From contig NZ_BOMV01000013.1 of assembly GCF_016862375.1 (NCBI RefSeq), positions 155,732 through 219,731 on the forward strand: 64,000 nt of DNA, written 5' to 3'. The position numbers and the translations under genes were made by a program. Of this stretch, positions 36,642 to 45,045 are shown one piece after another; position 1 is the first letter of the stretch, and every line of letters starts with the position of its first letter. The stretch is from Paractinoplanes rishiriensis. Its GTDB lineage: Bacteria; Actinomycetota; Actinomycetes; Mycobacteriales; Micromonosporaceae. The notes below the pieces were generated by a model, which saw only the letters and a list, made by a program, of their open reading frames with translations, did no database searches and had not been told where the DNA came from.

Positions 36642-36734
36642 TGAGCGCTGACATGCGCGTTGCACCGCACTCTCTCCCGCACGATCTGCGACGCGTTCGG
36701 TGGGGGTGGCTCGGCAAGCGCGAGTTGGCCGGGC

Positions 36735-37106
36735 TGAAGCTCCTAACACGATCTGTTGAATCGATGATGATCGGCGTCGCGAGGTGAAGATCAGGCTCGT
36801 TCGCTGAACGCGGCGAACCGGATCGACTGGTCGAGAGCGGCGATGGACGGCAGTCACATCGACGCGAAAAAGGGGGCGCTGGAACCGGGCCGTCGCCGGT
36901 CAACCGCGGTAACCCGGCTCCAAGCACCACCTGATCTGCGACGGCAACGGCACCCCGGTCTACGTCCTGACCAGCGGCGCGAACGTCCCCGACATCAGCC
37001 GTGCTCTCGATCTGCTCGACTGCTACCCACCGGTCCCCGGACGTCCCGGCCGGCCTCGGCGCCGCTTGATCAAATGGACCGCGTAGAGATCGTGTCAGGA
37101 GCTTCA
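36735..37106 (+). mobile_element. IS5-type transposase remnant with inverted ends
   Basis: Ends are a 20-bp inverted repeat with one mismatch (36735-36754: TGAAGCTCCTAACACGATCT; 37087-37106). Between them are fragments of a DDE_Tnp_1/IS5-type transposase: AAMDGSHIDAKKGA near 36830-36880, then after a frame change GSKHHLICDGNGTPVYVLTS and GANVPDISRALDLLDC, ending RRRLIKWTA. The element is 372 bp, so most of the N-terminus and C-terminus are lost. It abuts the globin gene, whose stop at 37104 lies inside the right repeat. Confidence 0.75.
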
Positions 37107-37565
37107 AGGCTGCAGGCCGTCCCAGGACCAGCGGGGGATGGGCAGCCCGGCCGGGACGTCGTCCGCCGAGTGGTGGTAGCGGGACATCGTCGTGGTGGTT
37201 GCCCAGGCGAAGTAGTCGTGCAAGGCCCGGCGCAGCGGGTCCGTGGTGAAGCCGGCGTCGGTCAGGGCCTGGTCGAAGCACGCTATGGCGCGGCGGTCCA
37301 TCTCCTCGTGTGGGCCGTTGCCGCTGTGCATGCGGACGACCTCGGTCTCGCCGCCGTAGGTTTCCGAGTACGTCGGGGGGCCGCCCAGGGCCTCGGCCCA
37401 GTACGCCGCCAGCCGCTCGGTGTGGTCGGGGTGGTAGCCGTGGCTGAAGGCGTGGCTCACCACCTCGTCGGCCAGGACCCGGCGGTGCCACGCGGCGGCC
37501 AGGCGCACCAGCCCCTCGGTGCCGCCGGCCGCCTCGTACACGGATTGCATGGGGACGGCTTGCAT
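37104..37565 (-). CDS. Truncated hemoglobin (group II-like globin)
   Basis: A 153-residue 2-on-2 globin from ATG 37565 (second Met at 37550 possible). Features: VYEAAGGTEGLVRLAAAWHR, VVSHAFSHGYHPDHTERLAA, WAEALGGP, then HDYFAWATTTTMSRYHH with Trp at the expected G8 position of group II. Such proteins bind O2/NO and are linked to stress respiration. The stop codon lies within the terminal repeat of the adjacent IS5 remnant, so the C-terminus (WSWDGLQP) may have been altered by the insertion. It lies 14 bp downstream of the APH-like gene's 3' end. Confidence 0.85.
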   Translation of the reverse strand: MQAVPMQSVYEAAGGTEGLVRLAAAWHRRVLADEVVSHAFSHGYHPDHTERLAAYWAEALGGPPTYSETYGGETEVVRMHSGNGPHEEMDRRAIACFDQALTDAGFTTDPLRRALHDYFAWATTTTMSRYHHSADDVPAGLPIPRWSWDGLQP

Positions 37566-37579
37566 GGGGTCAGCATGCC

Positions 37580-38455
37580 TCACGGGCCGGTGATCCGGGC
37601 CAGGGTGCGCAGCGCCATCCGGCACATCACCGGGTTCGTGTGGCGGTAGTACCAGCCCGCGCCCATCGCCTGCTGGAACGCCCACGCCCGGCCGCGTTCC
37701 CACTCCAGGTCGTCGCAGTCCAGGTAGTCGCGCAGCTCCCGGCGCGGGCCCGTCTCCAGCAGGTGCCACGCTCCTACCAGGTCCAGGGCGCGGTCGGCGG
37801 GGCCCAGTCCGCCCACGTCCAGGACGCCGGTCAGCCGGCCGGCGGCGACCAGCACGTTGCCGGGGATGAGGTCGCCGTGCGTCATCGTGTCGGGGTAGTC
37901 GCCGCGGGGGAGTTCGCGCAGCTTCTGCCACAGGCGGCGGAGCGGATGCACGTCCAGCAGGTCGTGGCTGCGCTGGAAGCACGTCTCCAGCCACTCGTCA
38001 TGGTCGGGCAGGTGGCCGCCGCGGCCCCCACCGCCGAACCGGCGTCCCCGGGTGTCGATGGTGCGTACCGCCTGAATGAACTCGGCCAGGTCGCGCGCGA
38101 AAAACGTGGACCGGCCGGGGTCCGCGGACGTGGCCACCTCGCCGGGCACCCAGGTCTGCACCGACCACGGCAGGGGATAGCCCGGGCCCGGCGCTCCGAT
38201 CGCGACCGGCGCGGGCGTGGCGAAGCGGGTGCGGCCCAGCAGTTCCCGGGCGGCGTCCGCCTCCTTCTCGAGCCGGCCGGCGGTCGTCGGCTGTAACGGG
38301 AACCTCGCGGTCAAGCAATCCCCGATCCGGAAGATGGCATTGACCGTGCCCTGCGACCGCAGCCGCGTCACCGGCATGCCACTCCACTGCGGAAACTGCG
38401 AAGACACCAAATCCCGTACGGCCGGCAGCGGCACCCTGATCTCGTCGTCATGCAT
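37580..38455 (-). CDS. Aminoglycoside phosphotransferase-like kinase (APH family)
   Basis: A 291-residue protein from ATG 38455 with an N-terminal nucleotide-binding lobe (GTVNAIFRIGDCLTARFPL) and the catalytic loop MTHGDLIPGNVLV followed by the metal-binding GVLDVGGLGPADRALDLV. In the last motif the usual Asp-Phe/Trp-Gly is DVGG. The C-terminal lobe ends MCRMALRTLARITGP. The substrate may be an antibiotic or a sugar/amino alcohol; resistance cannot be claimed from sequence. It lies beside the GH57 gene in the same orientation (38-bp gap). Confidence 0.88.
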   Translation of the reverse strand: MHDDEIRVPLPAVRDLVSSQFPQWSGMPVTRLRSQGTVNAIFRIGDCLTARFPLQPTTAGRLEKEADAARELLGRTRFATPAPVAIGAPGPGYPLPWSVQTWVPGEVATSADPGRSTFFARDLAEFIQAVRTIDTRGRRFGGGGRGGHLPDHDEWLETCFQRSHDLLDVHPLRRLWQKLRELPRGDYPDTMTHGDLIPGNVLVAAGRLTGVLDVGGLGPADRALDLVGAWHLLETGPRRELRDYLDCDDLEWERGRAWAFQQAMGAGWYYRHTNPVMCRMALRTLARITGP

Positions 38456-38493
38456 CCGCACAGACCGCAGCCTGCGCGGATGCGCGACCGTGG

Positions 38494-39618
38494 TCAACCC
38501 GTATACACGGCCCGTTCGGCGCGGTCGAGATCCTCGTGGCAGCGTGGCACCCACGCCTCGCCCCAATAGAGGTGGCAGCTGGTCTGCGCGCGCAGCAGCG
38601 GCCACAGTGAATCTTCCCGAGGGGCCGCATGCACCAGCGCGCTCACCCGGCCGACCCGGTCGAGGGCGTCGCGCTGGGCCTGCGAACCGGTCCACTGGGT
38701 GAATCCCGTCCCGTGGTGCCATCCCGTGTTCCAGGCGCCGGTGCGTACGGTCACCTCGCCGTGGGTCCCGTACGCGTCCAGATAGTCCTCGACGAACGCC
38801 GGCCGGATCCGGTCGGCGAAGCCGGTCATCAGGTCGTCGTGGAAGCCGGACCAGAAGTTCGCGCCCGCCGAGGTGTCCCGGAACCATCCGCCGTTGTCGC
38901 CGTCGGTCGCCGTGGTGAGCAGCGGGGGAGTGTCGCACCAGCGGGTCCGTTCCTGCACCTCGCGGGCGAACCAGCCGGCGTCCATCCCGGATTCCTGCGC
39001 GTCGGACAGCTCCCGGTCGCGGACCACCACCACGATCTCGTCGCCGCCGTAGCGGGCCACGTGCGGGCGGTACCGCAGCTGCTCCCAGCTCATCGGCGTG
39101 ACCGGCTCGACGTGTTCGCTGTCGACCAGCACGTACCGGTAGCCGAACCGGCGCAACAGCGGGATGAGCTCCATGCTGAAGGCCATCTCGGGAGGCCAGA
39201 AACCCGCAAAGGTGGTACGCGCGAACAGGTGCTCGCCGATCCCGCGCCACCGGGCCAGTTGCTCGGCCCGGTCGGCCTCGGGGATCAGCGGCAGCACCGG
39301 GTGGTAGTAGCCGGTGCCGAGCGGCCGCACGATCCGGGTGTTCTGCAGGTACCAGAGCAGCGACCCGCAGTCCACGATCCCGTACACCCGTTCCTGGAAC
39401 CCGGGCGAGGACAGTGTTTCCAGCAAAGTGCCAGACAGAGCAAGGTGTACGCGGGCGCGCTCCTCGTGCCGCCACAGCGCGCGCGGGATGCGGTCCAGGG
39501 CGTACAGGATCTCGGTTGCCTCCCAGGAATCCTGGTCGAGCAGTTCGTCCAGGTTGCCGGCCGGCTGGTGCAGGTTGAGGACGAGCGCGTGGTGGATCTC
39601 GTGCGGCACCCGGGTCAC
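38494..39618 (-). CDS. GH57 family glycoside hydrolase
   Basis: A 374-residue protein starting at GTG 39618, overlapping the upstream GH57 stop by 4 nt. GH57 motifs: HQP in LVLNLHQPAGN, the nucleophile segment FAGFWPPEMAF (Glu), and the acid/base segment TATDGDNGGWF (Asp). It ends with the helical C-terminal part (LLRAQTSCHLYWGEAW). GH57 enzymes act on alpha-glucans (amylases, 4-alpha-glucanotransferases, branching enzymes). Its pairing with another GH57 and a glycogen synthase points to glycogen or maltodextrin metabolism. Confidence 0.87.
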   Translation of the reverse strand: MTRVPHEIHHALVLNLHQPAGNLDELLDQDSWEATEILYALDRIPRALWRHEERARVHLALSGTLLETLSSPGFQERVYGIVDCGSLLWYLQNTRIVRPLGTGYYHPVLPLIPEADRAEQLARWRGIGEHLFARTTFAGFWPPEMAFSMELIPLLRRFGYRYVLVDSEHVEPVTPMSWEQLRYRPHVARYGGDEIVVVVRDRELSDAQESGMDAGWFAREVQERTRWCDTPPLLTTATDGDNGGWFRDTSAGANFWSGFHDDLMTGFADRIRPAFVEDYLDAYGTHGEVTVRTGAWNTGWHHGTGFTQWTGSQAQRDALDRVGRVSALVHAAPREDSLWPLLRAQTSCHLYWGEAWVPRCHEDLDRAERAVYTG

Positions 39619-41069
39619 CGCACGCTCTCGGCGCGCTCGATGGCCCGGCGGGACAGCTCCTCGCCGTACTCGGTCCACACCCCCTGCCCCCAGTAGCGGA
39701 AGCAGCTGGTCTCGGCGGTGAGCAGGTGGAACAGGGCGTCCCGGTAACGCGGGTCCTCGGTGGACACCTTTTTCTTGAGCACCTTCTCGTGGAACAGCGA
39801 GCTGGCCCGCTCCATCGGGGCGAGCACGTTGTCGTACCCGCGCACCCAGGAGATGTTGTCGGTCCAGCTGCCGCCGTCGACGTGGAAGCGGTCGTCCTCG
39901 GCACGCAGCTTCTCGATCGCCGTGGCCAGCCGCTTCGGGCCCACGCCGGCCTTGACCTTCTGCCAGATCCGGTGCTGGTTGACCGGCTGGAGCACGGGCA
40001 GGTCGGACGGCTTGATGCCGCTGGCGAACAGCTGGTCCAGGTACTCGGTCGCGGTGACCATCGGGGTCCGGGTGCCGGAGCACTCCCGTACCACCTCATG
40101 GAATTTGCCCGGGAACTCGTTCATCATCACGCCGCCGTTCTCCCCGTCGGCGATCTGGGTGACCAGCGGCGGCACCCGGCGGCCGGCCAGCTCGACCGGC
40201 TGCAGCCCGCGGGCCTCGTAGTAGGGCTGCATCTGGGCGACCAGCTTGGTGTCGCTGCCCTGGGTCTTGATCACCGCGACGATCTCGGCGGTCTCGCCCT
40301 TGGAGTTGGTGCAGACCAGCCGGTGCGGCAGGTGCGGCGTGCGGACCGGCCCGCCGTCCGGGGTCTCGACCGTGTGCTCCTGCACCAGCACCCAGGTGAA
40401 GCCGCAGTCGACCAGGGTCCGCACGAACTCGTACGCGACATCGGGGTGGTTCGGCAGTGCCATCTCGGCCGGGCTGAAGCCGCGCACCCGGGCCAGTGCC
40501 TCGGTGCCGAACAGCGCCGCGAAGTGCTGCTGCCAGGCCCGCACGTGCAGCCGGAAGTCCTGCACCGGGGTGGACGGCGCGACGGCGTGCCCCCATGGGC
40601 AGCCCAGCCACTCGACCGCGTCGCGGCCCTCGCCCACGGTGATCCCGCGCAGCGCGTCGAGCACGTCGTCGGCGCCCATCCGGCGCAGCCCGTGCAGCAG
40701 CGTGCCGGAGTACTCGAGCATCACCCGCGGGCGCTTGCCCTCGCCGAGCAACTGCGGGATGAACTCGCCCATCCGCTTGTAGCACCACAGGAAGGTGGGC
40801 GCGTTGTGGTTGTCGCCGATGTCCTGGTGCCACATCATCCACTGCAGGTTGCTGATGATGTCCGCGGTGCGGGTGTCGTCGCCGCCCGCCGGGATCAGCG
40901 GCTGGTGCATGTGCAGCGCGATCGCGAACGCGCTGTCGATGCCGCCGAGATCGAGCGACGACGCGCGGTCGACCGGCGCGCCGGCCACCGCCTCCACCGT
41001 CTTGGCCACCAGCGACTCGGCGCCAGCGAGATTGAGCTGTCCGTCGACATATTCCGGAATCTGCGTCAT
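39615..41069 (-). CDS. GH57 family glycoside hydrolase (second paralogue)
   Basis: A 484-residue protein from ATG 41069 behind a strong GGAGGAG site. Motifs: HMHQPLIP, the Glu-containing RGFSPAEMALPNHP, and TQIADGENGGVMMNEFPGKF. The C-terminus shares TAETSCFRYWGQGVW with its neighbour, so the two arose by duplication or work as a pair. The enzyme is cytoplasmic. A substrate cannot be assigned. It is upstream in an operon with the second GH57 and probably follows glgA. Confidence 0.87.
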   Translation of the reverse strand: MTQIPEYVDGQLNLAGAESLVAKTVEAVAGAPVDRASSLDLGGIDSAFAIALHMHQPLIPAGGDDTRTADIISNLQWMMWHQDIGDNHNAPTFLWCYKRMGEFIPQLLGEGKRPRVMLEYSGTLLHGLRRMGADDVLDALRGITVGEGRDAVEWLGCPWGHAVAPSTPVQDFRLHVRAWQQHFAALFGTEALARVRGFSPAEMALPNHPDVAYEFVRTLVDCGFTWVLVQEHTVETPDGGPVRTPHLPHRLVCTNSKGETAEIVAVIKTQGSDTKLVAQMQPYYEARGLQPVELAGRRVPPLVTQIADGENGGVMMNEFPGKFHEVVRECSGTRTPMVTATEYLDQLFASGIKPSDLPVLQPVNQHRIWQKVKAGVGPKRLATAIEKLRAEDDRFHVDGGSWTDNISWVRGYDNVLAPMERASSLFHEKVLKKKVSTEDPRYRDALFHLLTAETSCFRYWGQGVWTEYGEELSRRAIERAESVR

Positions 41070-41235
41070 CGGATCTCCTCCGTGGTAATCCGGTCCTTGA
41101 GGTCAGAACCCGCGAGGAAACGGAGGTTACGGCCATACCGCGTGCCGCCTCCGAATTCAGCGAATAGATCGCTAGCTTGTGTGACATGACCCCGATGGTG
41201 GTGAAACGAGGCCCGGCATCGCGGCGGGGAAGGTG

Positions 41236-42711
41236 TCAACACTTCTGCCTGATCAGTTCGTAGACATTGAGGTAGTGCCAGCCGGCGCCGGACCAGGAGT
41301 GGTCCTGCCGCATGCCGGTCGCCATCAGCTCCCGGAACTGGTCCGGGAAGTCGTGCCACAGGCCGATCGCCCGGCTCAGCGCGGACTCCAGGGCCGGTGC
41401 GTCGGGCTGGTGGAACATGTACCCGTTGCGCTCGTGCCACGGGCGGTCGGAGAAGTCCCGGTCGAAGATCGTGTCGCACAGGCCGCCGATCGCCCGGACC
41501 ACCGGCACCGTGCCGTACTGGAGCGCGGTCAGCTGGGCCAGGCCGCACGGCTCGAACAGGCTGGGCATCACCAGGATGTCGGCGCCGGCGTAGACCAGGT
41601 GGGCCAGTTCGGGGCTGTAGCTGAGCTCCAGGTGGCAGTCCGGGTTGTCGTTCAGCTCGCCCTTGAGCCGGTGGAACCGCTCGTTGGTCTCCGGGTTGGT
41701 GGACGTGCCGAGCAGCACGAACTGGGCGCCGTTGCGGGACGCGTAGTGCGCGGCGTGCTGGATGAGGTCGATGCCCTTCTGCTCGTCCAGGCGGCCCACG
41801 TACGCCACGATGGGCTTGTACGCGTCGGCCAGCCAGAACCGGTCGCGGAGCACCTTCTTGTTGCCGTACTTGGCGTCCAGGTCGTCGGCCGAGTAGGTCT
41901 GCGGGAGCAGTGGGTCGATCTCCGGATTCCAGACGTCGTACGCGACCCCGTTGAGGATGCCGCCATACTTGCCGCAGTGCTGGTGCAGCGTCTCCTGGAG
42001 GCCGGCGCCCTGGTCGGTCCACTGCGCCTCCCACGCGTGCTGCGGCGAGACCGTGGTGACGAAGTTCGAGTAGACGATGCCGCCCTTGAGCAGGTTCAGC
42101 GCGCCCGGACGCTGGTCGTCGGCGAGCCGCTCGCGGGCCCAGAACCGCTCGGCCGGCTGCAGCCCGGTGGCGTGCAGCACCTCCTCGCCGCACAGTCCCT
42201 GGTGCCGGAAGTTGTGCACGGTCAGGCACACCCGCTGGTCCCACATGCCGCCCTGCTGGTACTGCTCGTAGAGCAGCACCGGGACGAGCGCGGTCTGCCA
42301 GTCGTGGCAGTGGATGATGTCGGGGCGCTTGCCGGCCTGGTGCATGAACTCCAGGGCGGCCTTGCAGAAGAACGCGAACCGCAGCGCGTCGTCGTCGTCG
42401 CCGTAGTAGCTGTTGCGTTCGAAGAAGCCGTCGGCCGAGTGCGGCTCGATGAAGTAGCACTTGCGGCCGTGCACGAAGCCGAACCACACCGTGCACCGGA
42501 TCGCCCCGCCGTACCAGGGCACCCACAGGTCCCGGAACGACACCGACATCCCGTAGATCTGGTCGTCCCGCATGCAGCGATACCGCGGCAGGATGATCTC
42601 CACCGCGTTGCCGCGGATCTCCAGTTCCCGGCTCAGCCCGAAGACCACTTCCCCGAGTCCGCCGGCCTGCGCCACCGGGGCACACTCGGGAGCCACCATC
42701 ACCACATACAC
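41236..42711 (-). CDS. glgA: Glycogen/starch synthase, GT5 (ADP-glucose type)
   Basis: A 491-residue GT-B glycosyltransferase from ATG 42711. The N-terminal Rossmann half has the region VAPECAPVAQAGGLGEVVFG, IIHCHDWQTALVPVLL and LTVHNFRHQG; the C-terminal half has VAYVGRLDEQKGIDL and the donor-binding motif PSLFEPCGLAQL (E-x7-E type). The KxGGL motif that binds ADP-glucose is QAGGL here, with Gln replacing Lys. That is unusual for GlgA and could change donor affinity or specificity. It is followed by two GH57 genes in the same direction. Confidence 0.85.
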   Translation of the reverse strand: MYVVMVAPECAPVAQAGGLGEVVFGLSRELEIRGNAVEIILPRYRCMRDDQIYGMSVSFRDLWVPWYGGAIRCTVWFGFVHGRKCYFIEPHSADGFFERNSYYGDDDDALRFAFFCKAALEFMHQAGKRPDIIHCHDWQTALVPVLLYEQYQQGGMWDQRVCLTVHNFRHQGLCGEEVLHATGLQPAERFWARERLADDQRPGALNLLKGGIVYSNFVTTVSPQHAWEAQWTDQGAGLQETLHQHCGKYGGILNGVAYDVWNPEIDPLLPQTYSADDLDAKYGNKKVLRDRFWLADAYKPIVAYVGRLDEQKGIDLIQHAAHYASRNGAQFVLLGTSTNPETNERFHRLKGELNDNPDCHLELSYSPELAHLVYAGADILVMPSLFEPCGLAQLTALQYGTVPVVRAIGGLCDTIFDRDFSDRPWHERNGYMFHQPDAPALESALSRAIGLWHDFPDQFRELMATGMRQDHSWSGAGWHYLNVYELIRQKC

Positions 42712-42823
42712 GCGCTTACGCCCCGTCTGCTCGAGTCGCCGCCGGTTTTGGGCATGGCAAAGCTGGGTATGTGCACGGTGAGTTGCGTCACGATTACCGA
42801 GAGCTACCTGCCCGGAGCAAAGG

Positions 42824-44623
42824 TTAGTGGGTGTGCTCGGCCCGCACGAGCGATTCTCTGGTTCCGTTAATACCTGTGAAACCTTCGGCCGCCGTCGCGA
42901 GGGTGAACCAGAAGACAGTGCCGCCGCCCGGGTTGGCTTCCACGCCCACGCTGCCGCCGTGCCGTTCCACGATCCGCTGCACGATCGCCAGCCCCAGGCC
43001 GGTGCCCGGGAACTTCTCGCTGCCCTCGGCGCGGGTGAACGCGTTGAAGACCTCGGCCCGCTGCGCCTCCGGTACGCCGATGCCCCGGTCGGCCACCTCG
43101 ATGCGGCTCATCCCGACGTCGGCCGCCGGGGCCGCGCTGATCCGGATCTCGGCGGCCCGCTCCGGCGGGGTGTACTTGATCGCGTTGCCGATCAGGTTGT
43201 CCAGGACCTGGCGTACCTGGGTGGGGTCGCCCTGCACGGCGGGCAGGGTGCCGCGGTCGACCCGGGTGGCCGCGGCCGCGCTGGCAGCACCGAGGCGCTC
43301 GGCCAGGATGCTGTCGACCATCTCGTCCAGGTCGATCCGGGTGATCCGCAGCGTGGTGTTGTCGGCGGTCGCGTACGCGAGCAGGTCGTCGATGAGCGCC
43401 TGCATCCGGGCCGCGCTGTTCTGCACCCGGGCGAGGTTGGCGCGCTGCTTCTCGGACAGGCCACCCTCGTCCGCCGCCGCGATCAGCCCGGCGAAGCCGA
43501 TCACGGTGGCCAGCGGGCTGCGCAGGTCGTGCGCCACCACCCCGGCGAACCCGACCAGCTCCTCCTCGCGCCGCAGCAGCTGCTGCTCGACGGCCTCCCG
43601 GCGTTCGATGTCGAGGCGCAGCTCGGCGGTGGCCTGGTCGACCCGGCGCACGGCCCGGTCGCGCGAGGTCACCACGGTGGCGGTGAGCGTGGCGAGCAGG
43701 ACCGTGATCAGCCCGCCGATCACCGCGGCGCCGCGGGCCAGCCACTCCTCGGTGGCGGGCAGCAGCCGGACGGTCGGCCGGATGGTGAGCACCCACTGCT
43801 TCGGCGGCAGGGTCAACTCGACGGTCCGGGCCGGCAGCCCGGAGTACGGCTTCGCGCCCGGCTGCCAGGTCGCGATCGTCACCGGCGGCCCGCGCGAGAT
43901 GTCGGCGAGCTCGACGCTGACCTGGTTGCCGCCGATGATGCCGGGCGGCGCCCCGAGGAAGTCCCGGCCGTCGAACGTCATGGTGACCCAGCCTTCGAAC
44001 CGCCCGGCGTCGTGCACCGCGGCGACCATCACGAAGGCCCGCTCGGCGGCACCGGCCGGCTGGTAGGTGGCGCTGGTGGTGATGCCACCCTCGATCCGGG
44101 CCCGGCGCAGCGCGTCGACGACCTCGGCCTGCGACACGCCGCCACCCACGGCCGCGGCGCCCGGCACCAGCGCGTGCCCGAGCACCGGGAAGTAGTGCTC
44201 GCCGCCCGCGCCCGGCGCCGGCCGCAGGGTCAGGCCGTCGCTGCCCCGGCGCCGCCATTCGGACTGCACCCGCTGCACGTCGCCGGGCGAGGCCGGCACG
44301 ACGTACTCGACCTCGGTGGCCCCCGGCAGCCGCGCGTTGTTGATCGGCGAGGTGATCGCCGCGAACGTCTCCGCGGTCAGCTCCCGCTGCGCGCCCATCG
44401 ACGCCGACAGGTCGGCCAGCGCCGTCCCGTACTGGATCAGCTCCGCGGTCACCACCTTCGTGATGACGTCCTGTTTATGCTCGAACGCGCGTTCCGTCCA
44501 GTTCCGCGCCGACACGTGCAACGCGAACGCTGACAGCCCCGTCCCGAGCACGCCGAGCAGAATGACCAGGCCAACGGCAAGCCCGGACCGGCGGCTCAGA
44601 ATGCGGCCACGAGAGGTGCCCAC
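42824..44623 (-). CDS. CHASE-domain sensor histidine kinase
   Basis: A 599-residue membrane kinase. After TM1 (LAVGLVILLGVLGTGLSAFA) comes an extracytoplasmic CHASE-type sensor (about 35-300, with VEYVVPASPGDVQRVQSEW and GWVTMTFDGRDFL), TM2 (AAVIGGLITVLLATLTATVV), a coiled coil, HisKA with His365 (GVVAHDLRSPLA) and HATPase_c (DNLIGNAIKYTPPE, DRGIGVPEAQR, GTGLGLAIVQRIVERHGG). GTG 44623 was chosen because TAGCGT lies 7 nt upstream, a leaderless arrangement; ATG 44728 would add 35 atypical residues. No response regulator is adjacent, so it is an orphan. Confidence 0.88.
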   Translation of the reverse strand: MGTSRGRILSRRSGLAVGLVILLGVLGTGLSAFALHVSARNWTERAFEHKQDVITKVVTAELIQYGTALADLSASMGAQRELTAETFAAITSPINNARLPGATEVEYVVPASPGDVQRVQSEWRRRGSDGLTLRPAPGAGGEHYFPVLGHALVPGAAAVGGGVSQAEVVDALRRARIEGGITTSATYQPAGAAERAFVMVAAVHDAGRFEGWVTMTFDGRDFLGAPPGIIGGNQVSVELADISRGPPVTIATWQPGAKPYSGLPARTVELTLPPKQWVLTIRPTVRLLPATEEWLARGAAVIGGLITVLLATLTATVVTSRDRAVRRVDQATAELRLDIERREAVEQQLLRREEELVGFAGVVAHDLRSPLATVIGFAGLIAAADEGGLSEKQRANLARVQNSAARMQALIDDLLAYATADNTTLRITRIDLDEMVDSILAERLGAASAAAATRVDRGTLPAVQGDPTQVRQVLDNLIGNAIKYTPPERAAEIRISAAPAADVGMSRIEVADRGIGVPEAQRAEVFNAFTRAEGSEKFPGTGLGLAIVQRIVERHGGSVGVEANPGGGTVFWFTLATAAEGFTGINGTRESLVRAEHTH

Positions 44624-44630
44624 ATACCAG

Positions 44631-44636
44631 ACGCTA
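44631..44636 (-). promoter_or_regulatory. -10 element (leaderless) of the CHASE kinase
   Basis: Reverse-strand TAGCGT lies 7 nt before GTG 44623. It supports the shorter start for the kinase. Confidence 0.4.
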
Positions 44637-44755
44637 CGCCCCGAACCGCCGCGTAAGGTCCGTTTCCAAGACCTCCGCTTGGCATCGATACGTATAGGTC
44701 CGATGTTCAGCTTCCGGCCATCACCCATTGGCGGAGCCCCGGCACGCTGATCCCC

Positions 44756-44923
44756 ATGTACGGGTGGCTGATCGGTGCCCTGGCCGTGGCGTGGGGCGTC
44801 CTGGTGGCCGTCCTCGACCGCCCCGGGATCCTCACCGGCCGCCGCGCCGATCGCCTGTGCACCGCCCTGCTGATCGCGAGTGGCGCCGCTACGCTGGCCG
44901 GCGCGCTGGGGCGCCTCTGGTAG
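44756..44923 (+). CDS. Small 55-aa membrane protein
   Basis: MYGWLIGALAVAWGVLVAVL, a short basic loop (GILTGRRADRL) and a second hydrophobic helix (CTALLIASGAATLAGAL) form a two-helix hairpin of 55 residues. The start ATG 44756 is 27 bp from the divergent longer kinase start. No function is known; such short proteins can modulate adjacent sensor kinases, but this is speculation. Confidence 0.55.
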   Translation: MYGWLIGALAVAWGVLVAVLDRPGILTGRRADRLCTALLIASGAATLAGALGRLW

Positions 44924-45033
44924 TCACCGCCCGAAGGCGTGATCAGCGCGGCCGGGAGCAGGATGCGGCCGCACCCGCAGCATGGCACGCCGGCACCGCC
45001 CGACGGCCGATAGTGCGCACTGTTCACTGTGGA

Positions 45034-45039
45034 TAGCCT
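45034..45039 (+). promoter_or_regulatory. -10 element (leaderless) of the TIR-WD40 gene
   Basis: TAGCCT ends 6 nt before GTG 45046. No ribosome-binding site is visible, so the transcript should begin at the GTG. Confidence 0.45.
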
Positions 45040-45045
45040 GCCCGC

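Noticed and set aside
37580..38455. Aminoglycoside resistance gene
   Set aside because: The APH fold is clear, but the family includes many non-resistance kinases and one catalytic motif is altered (DVGG); resistance is not supported.
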